Part shown: piece after piece, positions 1-9,547 of the stretch | Position numbering within the stretch: position 1 is the first letter of the stretch | Layout of the letters: each line of letters opens with the position of its first letter | Assembly: GCF_024700075.1 (NCBI RefSeq) | Contig: NZ_JAJONE010000001.1 | Coordinates: 1,702,001-1,766,000 of the forward strand | DNA from: Hymenobacter sp. J193 | GTDB lineage: Bacteria; Bacteroidota; Bacteroidia; Cytophagales; Hymenobacteraceae | DNA length: 64,000 nucleotides | Direction of reading: 5' to 3' | Position numbers and translations under genes: made by a program | Notes under the pieces: generated by a model | What the model saw: only the letters and a program-made list of their open reading frames with translations | Told to the model about the DNA's origin: nothing | Databases searched by the model: none

Positions 1-1882
1 CGGAGCCAGCACCGAAGTTGGCATACTGACGATTAGCATCGAAACGCGAGGAACCATCGCGGCGGAAGCTGCCCGTAATCAGATAGCGGTTTTTGTAGTC
101 GTAGTTAAGCTGGCTAAAGTAGGAGCGTTTGGTGAAGGCGTCAATGTTTCCCCCAACCGTTGGTGGTGTAGCTGAGTTTAACCCTTGGCTCAGCACAAAG
201 AAGTATTGAGGATTAGGGGAAAACCCTGTAGCATTGGCCGTCGCGTCATTCATTTGGTTTACCTGCTCGGAGTAACCAACCACCGCATTCACATTGTTGT
301 CGCCAAACTGCTTGTTGAAGTTCAGCGTGTTTTCGACCATGGTGAACATGGAGGTGCCCCGCCGCTCGAACAGGTAGGTGGTGTTGGGGTTCGACTCGCC
401 CAGACGGATGTAGCCTTCGCGGCGGGCGTTTTTGTCGTTGTAGTCGTGTACTTCCAGGCCCAGGTTCAGGCGGTATGAGAGGAAGTCGAAAATGGAAAAC
501 TCGCCGTTGATGCTGCCCTGCAGCCGGTTGTTTTTCTGGGTGCGCCGCAGGATTTCCTGCGCCCCGATGGGGTTCACGGAGTAGTTGAACAAGTTGGCGC
601 TGCCGTACCCATAGCCTCCGAAGTTGGCGGGGTTATACACCGGAATGCCGGGCAGCTCCGCCAGCACATCCACAAACGGCACCTCGTTGAGCAGGGTGGT
701 ATTGATATGCGTGAGCAGGGCGCTCTGGCCCAACTTGAAACGGCCCCGCGTCATGCCCGAGTTCAGGCGCACGCTGTAGCGCTCAAACGACGGACCTTTC
801 ACGATGCCATCCTGGCGGAAGTAACCACCCGAAATAAGGAAGTTGGTGGCACTTTTACCGGTAGAGTTGCCCCCCGAAAACGTCAGGTTGTAGTCTTCTA
901 CCTTGCCCGTCTGGAAAAACTCTTTCTGCCAGTCGGTGTCAATAGCCTCGCTGTAGGCCGCGGTACCTTTCACCGCGCCGGGCATGCGCAGCGTTGGGTC
1001 GAGGCCGGCGTTGCGGTAAGCTACGGCGGCGCGGTCGGCCCACTCGCTGTGGTTGGTCAGGTCGAATTTGCGGTAGATGTCCTCTACCCCTTTGTAGGCA
1101 TTGAAGCTGATTTTCGGTTCTCCGGATCGGCCGCGCTTGGTGGTAATCAGGATGACGCCGTTGGCCCCCCGCGAACCGTACACGGCCGTGGAAGAGGCAT
1201 CCTTCAGCACCGTCGCCGACTCGATATCCGTAGGGCTTAGGTCGCGGATGTTGTCGGTCCACAATCCGTCGATGACGTACAGCGGGTTAGTACCCGTCCC
1301 TACAGTCCCAACACCACGAATGACTACATTAGGCACGGCACCGGGGTTGCCGGAACTTTCCACCAGCACGCCCGCTACCCGTCCCTGAATGGCTTGGGTG
1401 AGCGTGGGCACCGGTACTTTCACGGTTTCCCGGGCGTCCACGCTGCTCACGGCGCTGGTCACATTCTGGCGGTCCTGCGTCAGGTAGCCTACCACCACCA
1501 CCTCACTCAGGGCATTCACGTCCTCCGACAAGGTTACGGTTATCGGGGCGCTGGCATCAGCAATGGCCACTTCCTTGCGCACATAACCGATATAGCTGAA
1601 CGACAGCGTGCTGCCGGCTGGAGCTGCTACCACAAATGTGCCATCGGAGTTAGTGGAAGTCCCGTTGGTAGTTCCTTTAACTAATACTGTTACGCCAGGC
1701 AAAGGCTGTCCTTTCTCATCCGTCACGCGGCCGCTTACCGTCACATCGGCCAGGCGTAGACCCATAGTGCTGGTATCATAGGCCGGGGCCGCGTGTACCG
1801 TTGCGCTCAGCAGCGCCAGGGGAGCACAAAGCAGGATTGCCGGTAAGGTGAGCCGGCGCACAATGGGTATGGGCTTCTTCAT
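1..1882 (-). CDS. SusC/RagA family TonB-linked outer membrane protein (3' end outside window)
   Basis: About 627 N-terminal residues are visible; the frame runs off the left edge, so the C-terminal barrel is missing. The start ATG at 1882 opens a signal peptide (MKKPIPIVRRLTLPAILLC, then an Ala-rich cleavage region). Next comes a carboxypeptidase-regulatory-like domain (residues ~50-125: VSGRVTDEKGQPLPGVTVLV, FSYIGY), then the typical SusC link VVVGY and a plug domain with IQGRVAGV, VIRGVGT, PLYVIDG and YGSRGANGVILITTK. Such proteins import oligosaccharides or other large ligands through the outer membrane using TonB energy, normally paired with a SusD lipoprotein. SusD would lie downstream, beyond the window, so the substrate cannot be told. 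Expression is probably controlled by the operator pair just upstream. Confidence 0.93.
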   Translation of the reverse strand, partial: MKKPIPIVRRLTLPAILLCAPLALLSATVHAAPAYDTSTMGLRLADVTVSGRVTDEKGQPLPGVTVLVKGTTNGTSTNSDGTFVVAAPAGSTLSFSYIGYVRKEVAIADASAPITVTLSEDVNALSEVVVVGYLTQDRQNVTSAVSSVDARETVKVPVPTLTQAIQGRVAGVLVESSGNPGAVPNVVIRGVGTVGTGTNPLYVIDGLWTDNIRDLSPTDIESATVLKDASSTAVYGSRGANGVILITTKRGRSGEPKISFNAYKGVEDIYRKFDLTNHSEWADRAAVAYRNAGLDPTLRMPGAVKGTAAYSEAIDTDWQKEFFQTGKVEDYNLTFSGGNSTGKSATNFLISGGYFRQDGIVKGPSFERYSVRLNSGMTRGRFKLGQSALLTHINTTLLNEVPFVDVLAELPGIPVYNPANFGGYGYGSANLFNYSVNPIGAQEILRRTQKNNRLQGSINGEFSIFDFLSYRLNLGLEVHDYNDKNARREGYIRLGESNPNTTYLFERRGTSMFTMVENTLNFNKQFGDNNVNAVVGYSEQVNQMNDATANATGFSPNPQYFFVLSQGLNSATPPTVGGNIDAFTKRSYFSQLNYDYKNRYLITGSFRRDGSSRFDANRQYANFGAGS

Positions 1883-1913
1883 AAGGAAAAGAGTGTGGGG
1901 ATTTTCATGGGTA

Positions 1914-1956
1914 ACACAAACGATTGTGTTTTTGTAACAATCACAATCGTTTGTGT
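1914..1956. promoter_or_regulatory. Paired LacI-type operators upstream of the SusC gene
   Basis: A perfect 15-bp inverted repeat, ACACAAACGATTGTG at 1914-1928 and its reverse complement at 1942-1956, is separated by 13 bp. Each arm contains a near-palindrome ACAANCGNTTGT centred on CG, the layout of LacI/PurR-family operators. The two centres are about 27 bp apart. It lies 32 bp upstream of the SusC-like start codon, where a repressor or activator of a polysaccharide-use locus would act. That a LacI-family protein binds here is inferred from symmetry alone; no lacI-like gene is in the window. Confidence 0.6.
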
Positions 1957-2265
1957 AGATGGGCAAAAAAAAGGCGCAACGAGTCTGTACCTGATTCCGG
2001 GCTTCCAGTCAGAAAGTATCAGGTGGCCTGCTCGCAATGCTAATTGACGGAGCAGCAGTGAACAGGGCAAGATTAACAAATTTGTAACAGATAATCAACA
2101 AAAAATATTTTCTTTTCCAAGGAACCCCACTCCTGCGCTTCTGTGCTGTGCTGTTCTACATAATCGTTAATGTAATATCAGCGCAAGCACCGCCACGTAT
2201 AAAGCGGCGGCAAGCCGGCCAAAACCAATGATTAGCTAGAAAAGCCCAAGAGCTGGTTTAGAAAT

Positions 2266-2294
2266 TGTCACGGTGAGCTTGTCGAAGCATGACA
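2266..2294. repeat. Short dispersed GCTTCG/CGAAGC palindromic repeat, copy 1
   Basis: The segment TGTCACGGTGAGC followed by TTGTCGAAGCATGACA has the TGTCA...TGACA ends and CGAAGCATGAC core also seen at 21011-21040 and 25105-25143. All copies are intergenic. It sits in a roughly 1-kb gene-poor stretch (1883-2967) holding otherwise only the operator pair, a pseudogene and a small hairpin TTTAGCA/TGCTAAA near 2688-2707. Confidence 0.5.
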
Positions 2295-2346
2295 GAAACG
2301 ACGTTTATACAAAATCCCAAACAGCTTCTAAGGCACCCGCTCCCTG

Positions 2347-2660
2347 TTATTTGGCTTTGCGGAACAGGTAGCACGTTTACGAAGGCCCTAGTCCGTAATA
2401 CCACCGCCGACCAAGGTATGGGTAAGCGGCGTGGCCTGCATCAGCTCCCAGCCGTCGGCGGCCAGCTCGTTCAGATACCGCATAATCGTCTACTCGTTGG
2501 CGTGGACGTTGCCCAGGTTAGCCCCATGATACTAAACAGTCCAGGTTGGCTTCCTGCTTTCTTTGAACTCAGGCGTAAACAGAATGCGCGAGCGGCCCAT
2601 GCCACCTGCCACCATCGACTCGATAGTCGTCATCGGCAGATACTAGTCCTGCGGGGCAAG
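2347..2660 (-). pseudogene. Decayed small protein gene (WEL-motif, DUF4177-like)
   Basis: Read on the minus strand from about 2660, fragments of one small protein appear in different frames: MTTIESMVAGGMGRSRILF (start codon 2633), then after a stop LGNVHANE, a TAG where Gln would fit, TIMRYLNELAADGWELMQ and finally YLFRKAK with a stop at 2347-2349. The LNEL.DGWEL motif is typical of short DUF4177-like proteins common in this group. At least one frameshift and two stops are needed to join the pieces, so this is an inactivated gene. The assignment rests on motif memory, not a search. A long plus-strand open frame over the same bases looks like a chance product. Confidence 0.5.
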
Positions 2661-2932
2661 CACCGTGTGCGGATAAATAACATGCTGTTTAGCAGATTTT
2701 TGCTAAATCATACCCGGCTCAGCCCAAGCGCCAGCATAGAGGATAACACGAGCTTCATAGAAAGAAGACAGAAAAGGGCGACGGTGAAGAGCACCCCACT
2801 TTAACCCGGAAGCTATACAAGTAAAAGGCCGTTACTGCTTCCGTAACCTCCCCCTATCCCAAGGCTGACCCGGCAGGGGCAGCCCCGTGCGCCGCCGATA
2901 CGTCAGGTCGCTGCTTCGTAGGGTAGCCTCCG

Positions 2933-2940
2933 TAACTTTG
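2933..2940 (+). promoter_or_regulatory. Bacteroidota -7 promoter element for the HAD gene
   Basis: TAACTTTG matches the TAnnTTTG consensus recognised by the Bacteroidota primary sigma factor. It lies 27 bp before the chosen ATG at 2968, which supports that start over the upstream alternative at 2887. Confidence 0.6.
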
Positions 2941-2967
2941 CCGGCTTCACTCTGCTTTCTGCTTTTT

Positions 2968-3672
2968 ATGGCTGCACCCAAGCTCGTTGCCTTCGACGCC
3001 GATGATACTTTGTGGCCCAACCAGCCGCACTTCGACTACGCCGAAGCCCGCCTCTACGCCCTGCTCACGCACTACGGCGACGCCGACCTGCTGGGCAGCC
3101 GCTTCTACGAGGTGCAGCGCCGGAACATGCAGTTGTTCGGCTACGGCGCCAAGTCGTTTATGCTGTCGATGATTGAGACGGTTATTCAGCTGACCAATGG
3201 AGCCGTGACAGGCACCGAGATTCAGCAGATCCTCGACTACGGCAAGCGGCTGCTCGATTTCCCGATTGAGCTGCTGCCCCACGTACCCGAAGTGCTGGCC
3301 GAAGTGAAACGGCGCGGGCTGCCGCTGCTGCTGCTCACCAAGGGCGACCTATTCGACCAGGAAAGCAAGCTGGCCCGCTCCGGCCTTGGCGACCTGTTCG
3401 ACCACGTAGAAATTGTGAGTGAGAAAAACGAAGCTACCTACCAGCGCATTATGCGGCGCTACCAGGTGCAGCCCAAAGAGTTCGTGATGATCGGCAACTC
3501 GCTGAAGTCGGACGTGCTGCCGGTGGCACGGCTGGGCGGCCGGGCTGTGTACGTGCCCTACCACACCACCTGGGTGATGGAGCGGGTGTCGGAAGCCGAG
3601 CTGGCCGGTGTGTCGTTTCAGGAAGTAGCGTCGCTGGCGGAAGTGCCGGCCTGGCTGGATACGTTGCGGTAG
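2968..3672 (+). CDS. HAD family hydrolase
   Basis: A 234-residue soluble protein of the haloacid dehalogenase superfamily, probably a phosphatase. Motif I is FDADDTLW with nucleophile Asp10 and acid/base Asp12; motif II is the Thr in LLLLTKGD; Lys of SEKNEATY fits motif III; VMIGNSLKSDVLPV is the motif IV region, with Asp for magnesium. A helical cap lies between motifs I and II, as in subfamily I. The start at 2968 (MAAPKLVAFDADD) puts motif I at the usual distance from the N-terminus and places a promoter element just upstream; the longer frame from 2887 has no conserved sequence. It converges on uvrB with only 3 bp between stop codons. The substrate is unknown. Confidence 0.88.
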   Translation: MAAPKLVAFDADDTLWPNQPHFDYAEARLYALLTHYGDADLLGSRFYEVQRRNMQLFGYGAKSFMLSMIETVIQLTNGAVTGTEIQQILDYGKRLLDFPIELLPHVPEVLAEVKRRGLPLLLLTKGDLFDQESKLARSGLGDLFDHVEIVSEKNEATYQRIMRRYQVQPKEFVMIGNSLKSDVLPVARLGGRAVYVPYHTTWVMERVSEAELAGVSFQEVASLAEVPAWLDTLR

Positions 3673-3675
3673 CTC

Positions 3676-5712
<2,037 letters not shown>

Positions 5713-5821
5713 GCGGTGGAGAAAGGGAACTTAGCGAAACTGCCTTTGCGGCGGTGCCTGCGCGGGGTAAAGGTCAGCCTTTGATAACTACATTAGCTAA
5801 ATAGAGGTTTCCTCGGGAAAG

Positions 5822-5851
5822 AAAAAACCCCGACTGCAGACGCAGCCGGGG
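5822..5851 (-). terminator. Rho-independent terminator after the sigma-partner gene
   Basis: On the minus strand a 10-bp stem (one mismatch) with a 4-nt loop, GCCCCGGCTGC...GCAGTCGGGG, is followed by six T residues. It ends the sigma factor / membrane partner transcript 50 bp past its stop. Confidence 0.8.
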
Positions 5852-5901
5852 CGAAGATTCAAAAGCAGTTGAAGCCAGGAGTTTTGCAGACTGCATCCAG
5901 C

Positions 5902-7686
5902 TTAGCGCGCAGACAGAGCCGGGGCGGCTTTGGCGCCAAACTCCACGCTGGCTTCCAGGCCCACAGAATAGGGGCGCGACTGTTGCCAGTAGGTTTGCGT
6001 AGGATTGGCATTCAGCGTGTTGAGGCCGGTCTCGGCCGCCGGACCAAAGGCCAGGGCCCACGAAGCCCCCACGGGGCGGTACTGCATGCCGGCACCACCG
6101 CGCACGGACGTCAGCACTTTGCGGTAGGGAGAGTCGCTGGCACCGAGGGAGTAAGACTTCTGTGCTACCAGGTTCTCGTCTTCACCCGAGAAGCGGGTAC
6201 CCAAAAGCACGTTCACGGCAGCTCCTACGCGGGCATACAGCGACCAGCCGTTTTTGGCTCCGTTGCCGTACTGCACCAGCACCGGCACACCGGCACTCCG
6301 GTAGCGGTAGCGGGTTTTCTGCGGCTCATTCAGCACCGTCAGGTCGGTAGCCATCTGGGTACGCACGCGGTCAGTAGATGAGAAACCGCCCGTGAAAGTG
6401 GTAGGCGCGGATGCTTCCAGCGCCGCGTAGGAAGTGCGGGAACTGGCCCGGTACTCGGCCGCTTCTACGCCGGTTGCCACGCTCCAGCGGCTGGAAAGCC
6501 GACGCCGGGCCAGCAGCATAATCCGCTGCCCCAGGCCCGCCTGCAGGTTTTCCCGGTATTCTTCGGCTCCGTCCTCGTACATGCGGGCGTTTACCAGGGC
6601 TGTGGAGGCAATGCGCACATTTGACGCTGGCAATGCTCCGCGCGAGAAATTCATGTTTGGGTTGTAGGACGACAGCGTGTGCCCGCCCCCAAACGTCCAG
6701 CCCGTAGCGGTAGGCTGTTTTTTCTCATCTTCCCGGCTCAGCTCATCGGCCCAGGCCAAAGCCGAGCTGGGGTACGCCGGCTGCAGAGAAGAGGGCAGGC
6801 TGCTGATATCCGTTGCCAACGCGGTTTCGCGGGGTGCCAGCGCGGCCAGATCAGCGGAAGAAGCAGAGCTACTGGTTGCCAGCAGAGAAGCGGAAGCGGC
6901 TGCATCAACCGGAACGGCTAAAGCAGGCCCCGCAGCAATTGAAACGTCAGTACCCGCTTGTGGTGCTGTGGCTGCCGGCCGGAGCACCGCTACTGAGTTG
7001 GCGTCGGAAGCCGAAGTTTGAGCAGCAAAACCCGAGGCTGGCAAGCCCGCTTCGGTAGTAGCAGCAGGATTTATGGTAGCTGTTGATGCGGCCACGGCGG
7101 CTACCGTAGCAGATGGATCAGCAGCAAAACCCGTCCACCGGTAAGCGCGCTCCTGGCTTGTTGGTGCAGACGCATTGCGGGCTACGGAGGACCCAACTGC
7201 CCGGCGCCCGGCAGGCATCGTGTAGCGGGAAGCCGGAGCTTCGGCGGCAGCACCAGCGGCAGCCGGGCTCATCTGCGAGCGGCCGGTCGTAGTGGTGGCT
7301 ACACTTGCCGTGGTGCGGGCAGCGTTGGAACGGGCAGGCGTTGAAAGGGACGCCGGGACTTCTCCGTTCAGGGCAGGCTGGGCAGCCGAGGCTGAGCGAG
7401 AGGCAGCAGAGGTGTTGGCCGCCAGCCCGGCTTCGTGGCCACCGGAGTAGTGCAGCGTAAACCAGGCGCCCATAGCCATGGCGAACAGCAGGCAGGCGGC
7501 CGCTGCCCAGCGGTGCAGCTGCAGGCGCTGGCGGTAGGTTTCGTTTTGCTGAACCAGCAGGTCGTGGTCAATCTGCGCCCACAGGTCGGCCCGGGGCGCT
7601 ACTTCGGCTTCCTCGAACTTCTGTCGAAACAACTGCTCCAGGTTGCCGGTCTGAGGGTTCTGTGGCTTATCGGCTGAAGGTTCCAT
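5902..7686 (-). CDS. ECF-sigma-linked membrane protein with C-terminal outer-membrane-barrel-like domain
   Basis: 594 residues in three parts. Residues 1-60 are cytoplasmic, with LEQLFRQKFEEAEVAPRADLW, a short conserved segment often found at the N-terminus of Bacteroidota anti-sigma-like proteins. One membrane helix follows (WAAAACLLFAMAMGAWFTLHY, about 65-85). A linker to about residue 320 is extremely rich in Ala, Ser and Thr. The last 250 residues alternate polar and hydrophobic strands ending in EFGAKAAP, resembling a small porin-type barrel. The start overlaps the end of the upstream sigma gene by 20 bp, so translation is probably coupled. Holding or sensing for that sigma factor is an inference from position and architecture. 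A terminator follows. Confidence 0.7.
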   Translation of the reverse strand: MEPSADKPQNPQTGNLEQLFRQKFEEAEVAPRADLWAQIDHDLLVQQNETYRQRLQLHRWAAAACLLFAMAMGAWFTLHYSGGHEAGLAANTSAASRSASAAQPALNGEVPASLSTPARSNAARTTASVATTTTGRSQMSPAAAGAAAEAPASRYTMPAGRRAVGSSVARNASAPTSQERAYRWTGFAADPSATVAAVAASTATINPAATTEAGLPASGFAAQTSASDANSVAVLRPAATAPQAGTDVSIAAGPALAVPVDAAASASLLATSSSASSADLAALAPRETALATDISSLPSSLQPAYPSSALAWADELSREDEKKQPTATGWTFGGGHTLSSYNPNMNFSRGALPASNVRIASTALVNARMYEDGAEEYRENLQAGLGQRIMLLARRRLSSRWSVATGVEAAEYRASSRTSYAALEASAPTTFTGGFSSTDRVRTQMATDLTVLNEPQKTRYRYRSAGVPVLVQYGNGAKNGWSLYARVGAAVNVLLGTRFSGEDENLVAQKSYSLGASDSPYRKVLTSVRGGAGMQYRPVGASWALAFGPAAETGLNTLNANPTQTYWQQSRPYSVGLEASVEFGAKAAPALSAR

Positions 7687-8344
7687 TGTGACGATGAGCG
7701 TCGAGGCGTTCCAGTTTGTTTTTGAGAATAACCCGGGCCCGGGCGTATTGGGATTTGCTGGTACCTTCCGATATCTGCATCAGCTCACCTATTTCCTTGT
7801 GGCTGTAGCCTTCGATGGCGAACAGGTTGAACACCATGCGGTAGCGCGGGGCCAAATCCTGAATCATCGTAAGTAGTTCCTCATAACCATAGTTAGCCAG
7901 CGTGAATTCCTCGTCGGCCAGCGTTTCGGGGTATTCGCCCTCGCTCACTGCCACCAGCGGAGCGTTGCGGCGGTGCTGGCGCAGGGCGGCATTCACCATA
8001 ATACGGCGAATCCAGAATTCCAGCGGACACTCACGCCGAAAACCCGGCAGATTGCGAAACACCGTCACGAAGCCTTCCTGCAATACGTCTTCGGCCTCGA
8101 AAGTGGTTTGCGCGTAGCGCATGCACACGGCCATCATCTTGCCTGAGAACCGCTCGTATAATTGTTTCTGCGCCAGCCGGCTCCCTGCCAGGCAAGCATC
8201 GAGCAGGGCCGATTCGTCTAGGATAGCAGGGGCAGCAATAGGTCGCACGGGAGCGGTACGGGTAACCGTTTCACGGGAATAACTGGAATCGGCGAGCAGA
8301 CCACGCAGGCCCGACGCCCCAAAACTGGCCGACAGAGCACTCAT
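7667..8344 (-). CDS. RNA polymerase ECF-type sigma factor
   Basis: 225 residues with both sigma domains. Region 2: LYERFSGKMMAVCMRYAQTTFEAEDVLQEGFVTVFRNLPGFR, containing the DVLQEGF core-binding and -10 recognition helix. Region 4: LAPRYRMVFNLFAIEGYSHKEIGELMQISEGTSKSQYARAR, a helix-turn-helix for the -35 element. About 50 extra N-terminal residues before region 2 look disordered. It overlaps the next gene (membrane partner), the usual arrangement for a sigma factor and its regulator. A TAnnTTTG promoter element lies 30 bp upstream, so basal transcription probably uses the housekeeping sigma. Confidence 0.93.
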   Translation of the reverse strand: MSALSASFGASGLRGLLADSSYSRETVTRTAPVRPIAAPAILDESALLDACLAGSRLAQKQLYERFSGKMMAVCMRYAQTTFEAEDVLQEGFVTVFRNLPGFRRECPLEFWIRRIMVNAALRQHRRNAPLVAVSEGEYPETLADEEFTLANYGYEELLTMIQDLAPRYRMVFNLFAIEGYSHKEIGELMQISEGTSKSQYARARVILKNKLERLDAHRHNGTFSR

Positions 8345-8373
8345 ACGGCACTCCGATCAACCAGACCGGCTCC

Positions 8374-8381
8374 CAAAGTTA
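8374..8381 (-). promoter_or_regulatory. -7 promoter element for the ECF sigma gene
   Basis: TAACTTTG on the minus strand, 30 bp before the start codon at 8344. The rest of the 8345-8637 gap shows no gene. Confidence 0.55.
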
Positions 8382-8637
8382 CGGCGGAGCAGCCGGTTGG
8401 CAGCCCCGCAAAGGTGGATAGATGATGCATAAATGCAGTTGGCTTCGAAGAACCCTATTCAGCCGGCTGGCTACCGGCGTATAAGGGAGAGGCAGCGGCC
8501 CGCAAGGAGGTTGCATGCAGGTTTTGCCACCAGCCAAATAACCACCTATCCATCTACAAAGCAGTCTTTTACCGACAAGCAATATCCATGAACGCTAATC
8601 CTGACTGGTTACCGAAGCTGTCGGCAACGATTCTGGC

Positions 8638-9366
8638 TTAAAGCATATTACTGGCGCGGAGCACGGCCGTTACGGCGTCGCGGTACGTGTCGCCGATGGG
8701 CAGCAGGCGGCCGGCAATCTGGACTTTACCCCGCTCAATGTGCTCGATGCGGTTCAGGGCCACCAGAAACGACTTGTGGATGCGCGCAAACCGCTCAGGC
8801 GGCAGCACCTCCTCCACCCGCCGAAACGACTGCAGCGTCAGCACCTTACCGGTGGTGGTATAAATCATCAGGTACTCCTTCATGCCTTCGATGTAAAGAA
8901 TATCGTCGAAGGCCACGCGCTGGAGGCGGTGGTCGTTTTTCACGAACATGGCATCGGGCGCGGCAGCCTGAGCCTCGGCGGCCGCAGGGGGCGAAGGGGT
9001 TGCGGCCGGAGCGGCCAGCTGCTGGCGTACCTTTTGCACGGCCTGCACGAACCGCTCGAAGGCAATGGGCTTGAGCAGGTAATCGGCCGCGTTCAGCTCG
9101 TAGCTGCGCACGGCGTACTGGTCGTAGGCCGTGGTGAATACCACGCGCGGGCCGGGCTGGGGCAGCAGCTGCGCCAGCTGCAAGCCCGTGAGGCGGGGCA
9201 TGTGAATATCCAGAAAAACTACGTCCACGGGGTTGTCCTGCAGAAACGCCAAGCCCGCCAGCGCATCATGAAACTGCCCCTTCAGCTCCAGGCCGGGTAT
9301 CTGGGCGCAATAATCGGCCAGCAGCTCCAGGGCCAGGGGTTCGTCGTCCAGAATAGCGCAGGTCAT
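8638..9366 (-). CDS. LytTR family response regulator
   Basis: 242 residues. The receiver domain (residues 1-120) has the acidic pair DDEP near the N-terminus, phospho-acceptor Asp in VVFLDIHMPRLTG, the Thr/Ser switch in VVFTTAYDQYAV and Lys in YLLKPIAFERF. An Ala/Pro-rich linker leads to a C-terminal LytTR DNA-binding domain (ILYIEGMKEYLMIYT, FARIHKSFLVALNRI). The start at 9366 (MTCAILDDEP) is preferred because it puts the receiver domain at the N-terminus; an extension to 9414 has no conserved residues. It lies 181 bp downstream of a matching sensor kinase on the same strand, and the pair is divergent from an ABC exporter. Confidence 0.93.
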   Translation of the reverse strand: MTCAILDDEPLALELLADYCAQIPGLELKGQFHDALAGLAFLQDNPVDVVFLDIHMPRLTGLQLAQLLPQPGPRVVFTTAYDQYAVRSYELNAADYLLKPIAFERFVQAVQKVRQQLAAPAATPSPPAAAEAQAAAPDAMFVKNDHRLQRVAFDDILYIEGMKEYLMIYTTTGKVLTLQSFRRVEEVLPPERFARIHKSFLVALNRIEHIERGKVQIAGRLLPIGDTYRDAVTAVLRASNML

Positions 9367-9472
9367 AGCAGAGGGAGATGAGGTGACAGGTGATAAGGGC
9401 AATATGGTGGGCAATAACGCAAAAACCAGCTACGGCCCCTACGATGCGGTGCTGGATGGCCGTTTTGCGGCC

Positions 9473-9490
9473 GCCAGTCGGGAGACTGGC
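9473..9490 (-). other. Small hairpin between sensor kinase and regulator genes
   Basis: GCCAGTC, a GGGA loop and GACTGGC form a perfect 7-bp stem in the 181-bp gap between the kinase stop and the regulator start. No T run follows, so it may affect mRNA stability or the ratio of the two products rather than end transcription. Confidence 0.3.
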
Positions 9491-9547
9491 CTCTATGCCA
9501 TCGGCGGGCAGACGCACCCGCTGCGCGGGCTACGTCTGCCGCCAGGC

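Noticed and set aside
2289-2804. 171-codon plus-strand open frame
   Set aside because: It runs antisense over the decayed WEL-motif gene; no motif, signal peptide or promoter supports it.
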